Positions 8,526 through 17,123 of a DNA stretch of 64,000 bases are shown here, piece after piece. The number at the start of each line of letters is the position of its first letter. The stretch's first letter is position 1. Below the pieces are notes generated by a model, which saw only the letters and a program-made list of their open reading frames with translations, did no database searches and was not told the DNA's origin. Location of the stretch: positions 1 through 64,000 of the forward strand of contig NZ_RAZF01000003.1 in assembly GCF_003612555.1 (NCBI RefSeq), in the 5' to 3' direction. The stretch is from Acutalibacter sp. 1XD8-33. Its GTDB lineage: Bacteria > Bacillota > Clostridia > Oscillospirales > Acutalibacteraceae. Both the position numbers and the translations under genes were made by a program.

Positions 8526-8688
8526 GGCGTGTTCCCATATGCTGAGTATGCGGATTTTTGAGCAGATTTTTGGCAGATTCAAGGCAAAAATTCGCAGACG
8601 TACTTGCCGTACTTCAAGAATTTTTAACGCAGAAGATGGCGAAAATCTGCCAAAAAGGCGTGTACGAACGCTTATGTGAACACGCCCC
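8525..8688. repeat. Family C palindromic element
   Basis: The unit begins GGGCGTGTTCCCATATGC and ends GCTTATGTGAACACGCCCC, so the outer arms are inverted repeats. A second internal pair, CAGATTTTTGGCAGATT and AAAATCTGCCAAAAAGGCG, is partly symmetric, as is ACTTGCCGTACTTCAAG. It begins at the methyltransferase stop codon. Only this copy is obvious in the window. Confidence 0.6.
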
Positions 8689-8736
8689 AAATCCCAGGAC
8701 TCCCCTGGAAGCCAGCACAAGCAAGGAGGTATATAC

Positions 8737-10248
8737 TTGAAAAAGCCTTTAGTTTTAATGATTCTGGACGGCTTCGGCATCGCCCCGGACGAGGGCAATG
8801 CCATTGTGGCCGCCAGCACCCCCAACTTGGACCGCATCCTCAAGGAGAACCCCGTCACCAAGATCGGAGCCTCCGGCCTGGACGTGGGCCTGCCTGACGG
8901 CCAGATGGGCAATTCCGAAGTGGGCCACACCAACATCGGCGCGGGCCGCATCGTCTACCAGGAGCTCACCCGCATCACCAAGTCCGCCGAAGAGGGGGAC
9001 ATGGCGAAGAACCCCGCCCTGCTCCACGCCATGGAGTCCGCCAGGGACAACAACAAGGCCCTGCACTTTATGGGCCTTCTGTCTGACGGCGGCGTCCATA
9101 GTCACAACACCCATCTCTATGCCCTGCTGAAAATGGCCAAGAGCCTGGGGCTCACCAAGGTCTTTGTCCACTGCTTTCTGGACGGCCGGGACGTGCCCCC
9201 CTCCAGCGGCAAGGACTACGTGAAGGAGCTGGTGGAGAAGATGGAGGAGATCGGCGTGGGCAAGGCCGCCACGGTCATGGGCCGCTACTACGCCATGGAC
9301 CGGGACAACCGCTGGGAGCGGGTGGAGAAGGCCTATGCCGCCATGGTCTACGGCGAGGGCGTCGAGGCCGACTGCCCCATCTGCGCGGTGCAGAATTCCT
9401 ACGACCAGGAGGTCACCGACGAGTTCGTGGTTCCTACCGTATGTAAGGGCGCGGAGCCCATCCAGGCGGGCGACTCCATCATCTTCTACAATTTCCGCCC
9501 CGACCGGGCCCGGGAGATCACCCGCACCCTGGTGGATCCGGAATTCGGGGGCTTTGAGCGCCGGAAGGGCTTCTTCCCTCTGAACTACGTGTGTATGACC
9601 CAGTACGACGCCACCATGCCCAACGTGGACGTGGCCTACAAGCCCGAGAGCCTCACGAACACCTTCGGCGAGTACCTGTCCAACCAGGGCATGACCCAGC
9701 TGCGCATCGCCGAGACGGAGAAATACGCCCATGTGACTTTCTTCTTCAACGGCGGCGTGGAGAAGCAGTACCCCGGCGAGGACCGGATTCTGGTGAAGTC
9801 CCCCGCCGTGGCCACCTACGACCTGCAGCCGGAGATGAGCGCCTACGAGGTCACGGACAAGATGGTGGAGGCCGTGAAGTCCGGCAAGTACGACGCCCTG
9901 ATCCTCAACTATGCCAATTGCGACATGGTGGGCCACACCGGCGTGTTTGAGGCAGCGGTAAAGGCCGTGGAGGCCGTGGACACCTGCATCGGCCGGGTGG
10001 AGGCCGCGGTCAAGGAGATGGGCGGCTGTATTCTGCTCACTGCGGACCACGGCAACGCCGACAAGATGGTGGACGACGACGGCACGCCCTTCACCGCCCA
10101 CACTACCAATCCGGTGCCCTTCTGCGTGATCAACCACCCCTGCGAGCTCCGGGAGGGCGGCCGCCTGGCGGACATTGCCCCCACCATGCTGAAGGTGCTG
10201 GGCCTGCCCCAGCCCGCCGAGATGACCGGAGAGAGCATTATAAAGTAA
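8737..10248 (+). CDS. gpmI: 2,3-bisphosphoglycerate-independent phosphoglycerate mutase
   Basis: Interconverts 3- and 2-phosphoglycerate with two metal ions and a phosphoserine intermediate. The protein has 503 residues, the usual length. MILDGFG near the start carries metal ligands, and [14 protein letters not shown] contains the catalytic serine. [43 protein letters not shown] and [10 protein letters not shown] are all family signatures. It initiates at TTG after CAAGGAGGTATATAC; no in-frame ATG fits better. It completes the pgk-tpiA-gpmI cluster. Confidence 0.97.
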   Translation: MKKPLVLMILDGFGIAPDEGNAIVAASTPNLDRILKENPVTKIGASGLDVGLPDGQMGNSEVGHTNIGAGRIVYQELTRITKSAEEGDMAKNPALLHAMESARDNNKALHFMGLLSDGGVHSHNTHLYALLKMAKSLGLTKVFVHCFLDGRDVPPSSGKDYVKELVEKMEEIGVGKAATVMGRYYAMDRDNRWERVEKAYAAMVYGEGVEADCPICAVQNSYDQEVTDEFVVPTVCKGAEPIQAGDSIIFYNFRPDRAREITRTLVDPEFGGFERRKGFFPLNYVCMTQYDATMPNVDVAYKPESLTNTFGEYLSNQGMTQLRIAETEKYAHVTFFFNGGVEKQYPGEDRILVKSPAVATYDLQPEMSAYEVTDKMVEAVKSGKYDALILNYANCDMVGHTGVFEAAVKAVEAVDTCIGRVEAAVKEMGGCILLTADHGNADKMVDDDGTPFTAHTTNPVPFCVINHPCELREGGRLADIAPTMLKVLGLPQPAEMTGESIIK

Positions 10249-10305
10249 AGGGACCTGTACCCTTGAAATATTGCGCAATTGGCTTTTTGAAAGGAGGCTG
10301 TTGGA

Positions 10306-10641
10306 ATGGAAACTCCTGCCATGATCGGCCTGGCCGTGTTTATTGCGATAAGTCTTGGGCTTGTAGGGCTTTCGATCCCCCTGCTCCTGGGCAAGGGAAC
10401 CTGGCTCATCGCCGGGTACAACACCATGAGCGCCGAGGAAAAGGCCCGATGGGACGGCTCGGCCCTGGCCAGATTCACCGGAAGAGTGTTGCTAGCCATC
10501 GGACTGGCAACTCTGCTCTTTGGGGCAGGCCTCTTTCTCCTGGCCCTGGAATGGCTCACCTGGTTCTACCTGGCAGTTGTGGTCGGTCTGAGCATTTTCG
10601 CCGCTGTCTACTGCAACACCAGCGGCCGGTTCAGAAAGTAA
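10306..10641 (+). CDS. DUF3784-type small membrane protein
   Basis: The protein has 111 residues with three predicted membrane segments: about 5-25, 60-82 and 84-102. Between the first and second lies GKGTWLIAGYNTMSAEEKARWD, recognisable in its LIAGYNTMSAEEKA core as the DUF3784 signature seen in many Clostridia. The role of the family is not known. Start preceded by GAAAGGAGGCTGTTGGA. It begins 57 bases after gpmI. Its stop codon is followed directly by a family A repeat. Confidence 0.8.
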   Translation: METPAMIGLAVFIAISLGLVGLSIPLLLGKGTWLIAGYNTMSAEEKARWDGSALARFTGRVLLAIGLATLLFGAGLFLLALEWLTWFYLAVVVGLSIFAAVYCNTSGRFRK

Positions 10642-10968
10642 TACTTTATTGGAGCATGTGATGGCCTTCGGCGGCAAGAGTTCGTTAGACTTCGTCTTAC
10701 GAACTCTTGCCCTGGACTGGACCACACTTTTTGAAAAAAGTGTGGATCAAAAACTTTTACTTTGTCTAGCTTTATTTCACCCAGTTAACCAGGGTAAAAG
10801 TTTTGTCCACTTTTTCAAAAGTGGCGGGGTTCTTAGGGGGCGACAATCGCCAGTGGCGATTTCCCGTCGCCGACCGAGTCGGCAGACGAGACCAGCCGAG
10901 ACCCAGAGCCCCTAAGCGCCGAAGCCGCACCCCTTGCGGCGGAGGCCACACAGTATTACTCTCAAAAA
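10642..10968. repeat. Family A element, copy 4 (mixed ends)
   Basis: The left end TACTTTATTGGAGCATGTGATGGCC matches the end type of the copy near 59050-59220, whereas the right end GGCCACACAGTATTACTCTC is the common type. Internal modules are GTTCGTTAGACTTCGTCTTACGAAC, two CACTTTTTCAAAAGTG-type hairpins and CGCCAGTGGCGATTTCCCGTCG. It looks like a recombinant of two subtypes. It starts at the DUF3784 gene stop codon. Confidence 0.75.
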
Positions 10969-10982
10969 GTATCGCTAACGCC

Positions 10983-11020
10983 AAAAGGACCTCCCCAAAA
11001 AATCTGGGGGAGGCCCTTTT
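10983..11020. terminator. Bidirectional terminator
   Basis: AAAAGGACCTCCCC pairs with GGGGGAGGCCCTTTT, with A- and T-runs on both sides. It can end transcripts from the left (through the repeat) and from the broken cupin gene on the right. Confidence 0.75.
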
Positions 11021-11125
11021 CCTTATTTTTTCCACCTGTTTCCGGTAACGGCACACCTTGCCGCCGGTCTTGCTGAGATTTGGGAAGGGGCAATCCAATG
11101 AAAAGACATAGATGCCTCCGCTGGT

Positions 11126-11525
11126 TTAGAAGGACACCGTCAGCTGCATTTTAAACCGCTCCTCCCCATATACCGCATGGGGAATGTCTTTCGGCATAAT
11201 GAGCGCATCCCCGGCTGTGAGGATAAATACTTCCCCGCCAACCGTGAACCGCCCGGTGCCCTCTAACACGGTCGCCATTGCGTCGCCTCCGGCGGCGTGG
11301 GTAGAAATCTCCTCCCCTTTGTCAAAGGAAACCAGCGTCATGCTTACCAGCTGTCCCGGCTGGTATAAGTTAACGCAGTTCAAAAGAGGTAGAGTACCTC
11401 TTTTGAACCAGGCGACGTAGCCGCCCAGCTTGAAAATCGGTAAATACCGATTTTCAAGTGCGTTTACTATGGTCCACCTGATCCTTCAGCTTCACTACGG
11501 CCCACTTCTCAACATTCTTATACAT
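11126..11525 (-). pseudogene. Cupin-domain gene broken by a family B element
   Basis: Reading leftwards from ATG at 11525 gives MYKNVEKWAVVKLKDQVD, the usual N-terminus of a small cupin family. The frame then runs into the hairpin element and hits TGA. After the element the family sequence resumes in another frame: YQPGQLVSMTLVSFDKGEEIS, GGDAMATVLEGTG and MPKDIPHAVYGEERFKM. The intact protein would be about 105-110 residues, a single metal-binding beta-barrel. The only start for the downstream piece is a TTG inside the element with no ribosome site, so it is probably inactive. RBS before the original ATG: CAGGAGTGAGCCGGT. Confidence 0.8.
11368..11469. repeat. Family B double-hairpin element, copy 1 (inside cupin gene)
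   Basis: Ends are AGTTAACGCA and TGCGTTTACTA. Hairpin 1 is TTCAAAAGAGGT/ACCTCTTTTGAA, the core is GGCG...CGCC, and hairpin 2 is CTTGAAAATCGGTA/TACCGATTTTCAAG. It interrupts the cupin coding sequence after codon 18, which shows that it is an insertion rather than part of the gene. Confidence 0.85.
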
Positions 11526-11531
11526 ACCGGC

Positions 11532-12815
11532 TCACTCCTGTTCCTTTTCCGGGTTCTGTCTTACCCGGCGTTTGATTTTTGAGAAAATGATCACCTGACT
11601 GCTATAGAGCCCAAAATATCCCGAAAGCACAAAGGAAACCGCGATTGCCACGGCGAAAAGGCCCAGATTGGAGGTGGAGAACATCTCCGCCGCTAGAAAA
11701 AGCGTAGCGATTGGGCAGTTCACCACGCCGCAGAACACCGCCACCATCCCCACTCCCGCGGCAAAGCCCGGGCTCAGTCCCAGCAGCGGCCCAATCGCGC
11801 ATCCGAAGGTGGCCCCGATGAACAGCGTGGGCACAATCTCCCCGCCGCGAAACCCCGCCCCCACGCAGAGAGCCGTCAGGGCCAGCTTTACCAGAAACGC
11901 CCAGGAATCCGCCTCGCCGTTTACCGCCCTATCAATCATGTGGGCCCCGGCCCCGGCATAGTCCCAGAGCCCAAAAATATTTACCAGCACCGCCATCAGG
12001 CCGCCCCCACAGGCAATGCGGAGATAGGGATTCTTAAGGAGCTTTTCCGCCCAATGCCCCGCCCCGTGAATCACCATGCATAATAGGATGGCCACCCCGG
12101 CGCATAAAGCGGCTAAAATCCCCACCTGAAGAACTGTTTCCAGGCTGGCCTGGGGAATGCCTCCCTTCAGGTCATATTGCAGCGTACCGCCTCCTATCCA
12201 GCTGTTCACAGCGGACGCCATATATGAGGCCAACACGCAGGGCAGAAACGCACCATAATGGATCCTGCCCACACAGATTACTTCCAGGACAAACACTGCC
12301 GCCGCCAGGGGCGTACCAAACATGGCGGAAAAGCAGGCCGCCATGCCGCACATGGAAAGCACCCGTACATCGTCCTCGTCAAACCTGAGCAGCTCGCCAA
12401 AATTGTGCCCGACGCTGCCTCCCAGCTGCAAAGCCGCCCCCTCCCGGCCCACCGACGCGCCAAACAAATGAGAGAGCAGCGTGCCCGCCGCGATCAACGG
12501 GGCCAGCAGAATCGGAATATGCTCGTTGGTGGTAACAGACTGAATAATCAGGTTGGTCCCTGCCCCAAAACTCACCTTGCACAGCCGGTACAGGAGCAGC
12601 GTCACCAGCCCCGCCGCCGGAAGGAACCAGATGATGTAACCATGCTCCTGCCGGAATGCTGTGGCCCATCCGATGCCGCTGTGAAACAGCGTGCCCAGCA
12701 GTCCCCCGATTCCTCCAACCAAAAGTGACGCCAGCACCCATTTTAAAAACGCCAGAACATACTCCCCCGAGGCTTTTGCCCCGTCACGCAGCTTTTCCCG
12801 GTCCCATATCCGCAT
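11532..12815 (-). CDS. CLC-family anion channel/transporter (possibly fluoride type)
   Basis: The protein has 427 residues with about ten hydrophobic segments. CLC signatures: GAGTNLII in place of GSGIP, then GREGAALQLGGS with the gating glutamate, GFRGGEIVPTLFIGA in place of the GxFxP region, and NCPIATLFLAAEMF near the end. The GTNL and GFRGGEIVP variants resemble the fluoride-exporting CLC-F branch more than chloride exchangers such as EcClcA, but this needs a tree. No cytoplasmic CBS domain. Start placed at 12815 (MRIWDREK) after GCGGGAGGCGCTGGAA; an upstream TTG is possible. It ends 6 bases before the broken cupin gene start, so the two were probably one transcript. Confidence 0.85.
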   Translation of the reverse strand: MRIWDREKLRDGAKASGEYVLAFLKWVLASLLVGGIGGLLGTLFHSGIGWATAFRQEHGYIIWFLPAAGLVTLLLYRLCKVSFGAGTNLIIQSVTTNEHIPILLAPLIAAGTLLSHLFGASVGREGAALQLGGSVGHNFGELLRFDEDDVRVLSMCGMAACFSAMFGTPLAAAVFVLEVICVGRIHYGAFLPCVLASYMASAVNSWIGGGTLQYDLKGGIPQASLETVLQVGILAALCAGVAILLCMVIHGAGHWAEKLLKNPYLRIACGGGLMAVLVNIFGLWDYAGAGAHMIDRAVNGEADSWAFLVKLALTALCVGAGFRGGEIVPTLFIGATFGCAIGPLLGLSPGFAAGVGMVAVFCGVVNCPIATLFLAAEMFSTSNLGLFAVAIAVSFVLSGYFGLYSSQVIIFSKIKRRVRQNPEKEQE

Positions 12816-12939
12816 TTCCAGCGCCTCCCGCTCCAAATTTCATACGTCCTTATTATACTCCCAAATTTTTCCGTTTACAAGGCTTTATCTGGGAAGGTGG
12901 CGCAAAACGCGATTTGGGCGCTCCCTTCCAGAATTTTAG

Positions 12940-12968
12940 TTGACATTGCTGGAATTTCCCGATATAAT
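12940..12968 (+). promoter_or_regulatory. Consensus sigma-A promoter of the GH3 gene
   Basis: TTGACA, a 17-base spacer, then TATAAT. Both boxes match consensus fully. The start codon lies about 45 bases downstream. Confidence 0.85.
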
Positions 12969-13013
12969 AGAATTATATATAGGCTTTTTCCCAATAAAAA
13001 GCAGGAGGTATTT

Positions 13014-15245
13014 ATGGCAACACAAGAGAAATTTGGGGTTACCGTACATAAGAACCCCGGCGGGCCGGATATCGCCACGACCGGAGCAAAAATTTTAGAG
13101 AAAGACGGCCTCTTCTTCAAGGATCTGGCCGGAACCGGAGAACTGCTCCCCTATGAGGACTGGCGGCTGGATATTGAAGAGCGGGCCAAGGATCTGGCCG
13201 GGCGGCTCTCCATAGAGGAAATCGCCGGGCTCATGCTCTACTCCCCCCACCAGATGGTGCCCGCCGGGCCCCACGGCCCCTTCCCGGGCACCTACGGCGG
13301 GAAAACTCTGGAGGAGAGCGGCGCGGCCCATTGGGAGCTTACCGACCAGCAGAAAAACTTCATAGAGCGGGACCATGTGCGCCATATCCTGGCCATGGTC
13401 CTGGAAAACGCAGAAACCGCCGCCAAATGGAGCAACCGGCTCCAGAGCTTCGCGGAAAGCCTGCCCTGGGGCATTCCCGTGAATATCTCCAGCGATCCCC
13501 GGCACGGCTCCAGCAGCGCGGGCGCGGAGTACAAGTCCGGGGCCGGGGACGTGTCCAAGTGGCCGGAGGGGCTGGGCATGGCCGCTACCTTCTCCCCAGA
13601 GCTGTGCCGGGAGTTCGGCAAAGCCGTTTCCGAGGAGTACCGGGCCATGGGTATCACCACCGCCCTGTTCCCCCAGGTAGACCTGGCCACAGAGCCCCGC
13701 TGGATGCGCTTTGAGGACACCTTCGGCGCCCACCCGGACATGGTGGCCGACATGAGCAGAGCCTATTGCGACAGCCTGCAAACCACGGAAAACTCTCCCA
13801 CCGGCTGGGGCAAAGACAGCCTCTGCGCCATGGCCAAGCACTGGCCCGGCGGCGGCCCCTGTGAGGGGGGCCGGGACGCCCACTATCCCTTTGGCAAGTT
13901 CGCCGTGTATCCGGGAAACAACCTCTCCGACCACCTGAAGCCCTTCCTGGAGGGCGTGTTCCGCCTGGAGGGTCCTACCGGTAGGACCTCCGCCATCATG
14001 CCCTATTACACCGTCAGCTGGGGGCTGGACCAGAAAAACGGCAAGAACGTGGGCAACTCCTATAGCGAGTACCTGATCCGCGACCTGCTCCGGGAAAAAT
14101 ACGGCTACGACGGCGTGGTCTGCACCGACTGGGGCATCACCGCCGACCCGAGCCCGGAGATCGATTCCTTCTCCAGCCGCTGCTATGGGGTGGAGGACCT
14201 CTCCGAGGCCGAGCGCCATCTGCTGGCTATTGAAAACGGGGTGGATCAGTTCGGCGGGAACTCCGCCATCGCCCCTATTCTAGAGGCCTACGAGATCGGC
14301 TGCCGGCGCCACGGGGAAGCCGCCATGCGCAAACGGATGGAGGAGTCCGCCGTGCGCCTGTTGCGGAACATCTTCCGGTGCGGGCTCTTCGAGAACCCCT
14401 ACCTGGACCCCGCTGAAAGCGTAAAAACCACAGGCTGCGAGGCCTTCTGCCAGGCTGGCTACCAGGCCCAACTGAAGTCCCTGGTCTTGGTGAAAAACCA
14501 GGGCGCGCTGCCCCAGCGGGACCGGAAAAAGGTGTTCATCCCCGCCCGGCATATTGGGCCCATGAAGGCCTTCTTCCGCAGCGACCTGCCCGCCCAAGAC
14601 ATCCAGCCCATCTCAAGAGAGCTGGTGGAAAAATACTACGACTGGGCCGAAACGCCGGAAGAAGCGGACTTCGCCCTGGTATTCATCGAGAGCCCCCTTT
14701 CCGATGGCTACTCCCAGGCCGACCGGGACGCGGGCGGCAACGGCTATGTGCCCATTTCCCTGCAATACCGGCCCTATCGGGCGGATGCCGCCCGGAAGGA
14801 GAGCATCGCCGGAGGCGATTTCCGGGAGGATTTCACCAACCGGAGCTACAAGGGCAAAACCGGAACCGCCGCCAACGAGGCCGACCTGGATCTGGTATTA
14901 AATGCCAAGAGGGCCATGAGGGATAAGCCTGTCATCGTGGTGCTGCGGATGCACAAGCCCACCGTTCCGGCAGAATTTGAGCCCAGCGCCGACGCCATCC
15001 TCGTGGACTTTGGCGTGCAGAGCCAGGCCATTCTCGATCTGGTCAGCGGCAGGGCTGAGCCTAGCGGCCTGTTGCCCGTGCAGATGCCCGCCAATATGGA
15101 CACGGTGGAGCGCCATTGCGAGGACGTGCCCCTGGACATGGAGCCCTACCGGGACTCCGCCGGAAACGTCTATGACTTCGCCTTTGGCCTGAACTGGAAC
15201 GGCGTGATCTCCGACGGCCGCGCCCGCCGGTATCCCAAGCCCTGA
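13014..15245 (+). CDS. Glycoside hydrolase family 3 protein
   Basis: The protein has 743 residues starting MATQEKFGVTVHKN after GCAGGAGGTATTT. No signal peptide, so it is likely cytoplasmic. The N-terminal barrel carries ALFPQVDLATEPRW, AKHWPGGGP and GYDGVVCTDWGI, whose aspartate is the expected catalytic nucleophile of GH3. The second domain begins near residue 480 (SLVLVKNQGALP) and ends with DFAFGLNWNG. GH3 enzymes remove terminal beta-linked glucose, xylose or N-acetylglucosamine; the exact sugar cannot be read here. The usual C-terminal fibronectin-like domain seems absent. Driven by a perfect promoter. Confidence 0.92.
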   Translation: MATQEKFGVTVHKNPGGPDIATTGAKILEKDGLFFKDLAGTGELLPYEDWRLDIEERAKDLAGRLSIEEIAGLMLYSPHQMVPAGPHGPFPGTYGGKTLEESGAAHWELTDQQKNFIERDHVRHILAMVLENAETAAKWSNRLQSFAESLPWGIPVNISSDPRHGSSSAGAEYKSGAGDVSKWPEGLGMAATFSPELCREFGKAVSEEYRAMGITTALFPQVDLATEPRWMRFEDTFGAHPDMVADMSRAYCDSLQTTENSPTGWGKDSLCAMAKHWPGGGPCEGGRDAHYPFGKFAVYPGNNLSDHLKPFLEGVFRLEGPTGRTSAIMPYYTVSWGLDQKNGKNVGNSYSEYLIRDLLREKYGYDGVVCTDWGITADPSPEIDSFSSRCYGVEDLSEAERHLLAIENGVDQFGGNSAIAPILEAYEIGCRRHGEAAMRKRMEESAVRLLRNIFRCGLFENPYLDPAESVKTTGCEAFCQAGYQAQLKSLVLVKNQGALPQRDRKKVFIPARHIGPMKAFFRSDLPAQDIQPISRELVEKYYDWAETPEEADFALVFIESPLSDGYSQADRDAGGNGYVPISLQYRPYRADAARKESIAGGDFREDFTNRSYKGKTGTAANEADLDLVLNAKRAMRDKPVIVVLRMHKPTVPAEFEPSADAILVDFGVQSQAILDLVSGRAEPSGLLPVQMPANMDTVERHCEDVPLDMEPYRDSAGNVYDFAFGLNWNGVISDGRARRYPKP

Positions 15246-15344
15246 AAGGAGCGCTTTTATGGAATCCTTCAGGAGGCGGTTTTGAGAATCTTTGAACTGA
15301 TGGTAAAATGAAAATTTAATTGTTTTGATAAGGCGGGGAAGTCC

Positions 15345-15821
15345 ATGGTAAAAAAGGTGCTGTCTCTGTTGCTTTTACCGGCGGGGATCTTTATGTTTGC
15401 CGCGTGCGAAAGGAAGCCGGAGGACCGGTATCCCCTGTGGGAGAAGGTGGAGGCGGAGGATTCGGTGAATCCAGGGGGAAAGCTGGAGTTTCGGGGAATC
15501 AATTTTGAGGAATACACAAGCCAGGAGGACGGAACCGTCTTTGATGCCGTGCTGGTTCAGCTCACAAACGCGGGTAGCGGGGAACTCCATTTTTCCCCCA
15601 CAGAGTATCGTGTGGACAAGCAGGAGAACGGGGAGTGGTATACCGTGTATCATCCCTATCTGGAGCGGTTCCTCAACTCCCCGTGTCTGGAGCCGGAGCA
15701 TACCCACCTGTTCAGCTTCCTGGTTCCTGCCGGACTGTTTGAGGAGCCCGGGGCGTACCGTTTATACATGGAACAGGTGGGGTACTGTGAAATTGACATT
15801 CTGTTTAGGCCAAATGATTGA
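15345..15821 (+). CDS. Lipoprotein with an immunoglobulin-like domain
   Basis: The protein has 158 residues. It starts MVKKVLSLLLLPAGIFMFAAC, a lipoprotein signal peptide with Cys near residue 21 for lipidation. The mature part is beta-rich (EDGTVFDAVLVQLTNAGSGEL, FSFLVPAGLFEEPGAYRLYM) and resembles the small Ig-like domains often found in Clostridia lipoproteins. No catalytic motif. It ends three bases before the reading frame of a truncated serine protease. Confidence 0.7.
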   Translation: MVKKVLSLLLLPAGIFMFAACERKPEDRYPLWEKVEAEDSVNPGGKLEFRGINFEEYTSQEDGTVFDAVLVQLTNAGSGELHFSPTEYRVDKQENGEWYTVYHPYLERFLNSPCLEPEHTHLFSFLVPAGLFEEPGAYRLYMEQVGYCEIDILFRPND

Positions 15822-15824
15822 AAT

Positions 15825-16436
15825 TTGAAAGGAGCAATTATAGATATAAACTATACTAATGCAGATGGAAATCACTATCCAAAGCATGTGGCAGTATATG
15901 TAGGCGCTTCTGGCGGGAAGTATAGCCAGTACCGGCTGGGGACTGGCTTTGCCGTGGGAGGAGATTTTGTAAAGTATACTGGGCATAGCCTCTGGAATCA
16001 TTGGGCCAAATATGATGATTGGGGAGTTCTCACGTTAAATTCACCCACCAATACATCCAGTCATATGGGTTTAAATGCTGTTAATAGTGCCAGCGATATG
16101 GTTGGACGTGTTTACTTTACGCAGGGTTATCCAGAAGATTTAAACATCAATAAACATACCCGGTGGGATGAATGGGATATGTATAAAGCATCAGGGAGGA
16201 TTATCGCAGATAAACCGCAACTGAGTCGCTTTTTGGACATTGTCACAACAACAATCCCGATAGAGCCTGGACAAAGTGGTTCCCCGGTATATACAAATAG
16301 AGGCGCAAGTGGCAATTGTATTGAGGCAATAGTTGAAGGAGACTATCCAGACCCCAATGCTAGTGAAAACTATCTGATTTTAGTCAATGACTGGTTAGTC
16401 AATCATATGAAAGAAAAGCATTTAAGTCAGGAATAG
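15825..16436 (+). pseudogene. Truncated V8-like (glutamyl endopeptidase) serine protease
   Basis: A 203-codon frame matches the C-terminal two thirds of trypsin-like proteases of the V8/S1B type: YVGASGGKYSQYRLGT, DDWGVLTL with the catalytic aspartate, MVGRVYFTQGYPEDLN, and PIEPGQSGSPVY with the catalytic serine. The N-terminal part with signal peptide and the TAAHC histidine is missing. The frame opens at TTG after a lipoprotein gene. A hand count over 15841-16140 gives about 44% GC, well below its neighbours, which suggests transfer followed by decay. An active protease is not expected. Confidence 0.75.
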
Positions 16437-16473
16437 GAAAGATGGATGTAGCAACGCGCGAAAGGAGCCCCTT

Positions 16474-17031
16474 ATGGAATCGATGCACAAACAGGAAAGG
16501 GTCCTGGAAACCTTTGACCTGGACGGGGCCAGCGTTCAGCTGGTAGAATGGGAGGAAAGCCTCTGGTGCGGAAAAATTCTCTACGCAAAGAACCCTGTCG
16601 ACGAGCCGGATGTGGAACAGCTGATGAAGGACTTTGTGGCGCTGGGGGAAGCGGAGCTCTCTCCCAACGGCCCCGAAGAGGGCTGGGACGTATGCCTGAG
16701 CTTCAATTATCTCTCCGGCCAACGGCCCAGCGGCGTGTTTTTTGGCTTCCTGGTGGAGAGCCGCCGCCAGCCGGAGGGCTTCGATATGGTCTGGATCCCG
16801 GCGGGCCGGTATCTGCGGCTGGAGATCAATGAGCAGACCGCCAAAGCCCTGGATAAACAGCCCTGGACCGGCGGCGTTCCCCCTTTCCAGTGGGTCAGCG
16901 AGAGCATCGGCCCCCGGCTGGGATTTGCCTGCGGAGACAGTCAGCTGCCCATTGTGGAGTACTACCGCCACCGCCCGGATGGAGAAATCCAGGGCTGTTG
17001 GCTGTATGTGCCCGTACAGCAAAAAAAGTAG
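16474..17031 (+). CDS. GyrI/AraC effector-binding-like domain protein
   Basis: The protein has 185 residues. The central part IPAGRYLRLEI followed by a helix, and the final PIVEYYRHRPDGEIQGCWLYVPV, resemble the small-molecule-binding domain shared by GyrI-like proteins and AraC-type regulators, where a barrel of strands binds a hydrophobic ligand. No DNA-binding helix-turn-helix is seen, so it is a free-standing binding domain. Start preceded by CGAAAGGAGCCCCTT. The call is based on pattern only. Confidence 0.6.
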   Translation: MESMHKQERVLETFDLDGASVQLVEWEESLWCGKILYAKNPVDEPDVEQLMKDFVALGEAELSPNGPEEGWDVCLSFNYLSGQRPSGVFFGFLVESRRQPEGFDMVWIPAGRYLRLEINEQTAKALDKQPWTGGVPPFQWVSESIGPRLGFACGDSQLPIVEYYRHRPDGEIQGCWLYVPVQQKK

Positions 17032-17123
17032 CTGGGAAAGTAGGGGACATGGGGTTAAGTTTTCCCAAAAAATTCCGATATACTAGGTGAACTCATCTGA
17101 ATGAATAGAAGGAGGAAATTTCC

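Noticed and set aside
11368-11469. Family B as an integron attC site
   Set aside because: The ends (AGTTAACGCA, TGCGTTTACTA) do not fit the RYYYAAC and GTTRRRY core sites, the copies are scattered singly, and no integrase is seen.
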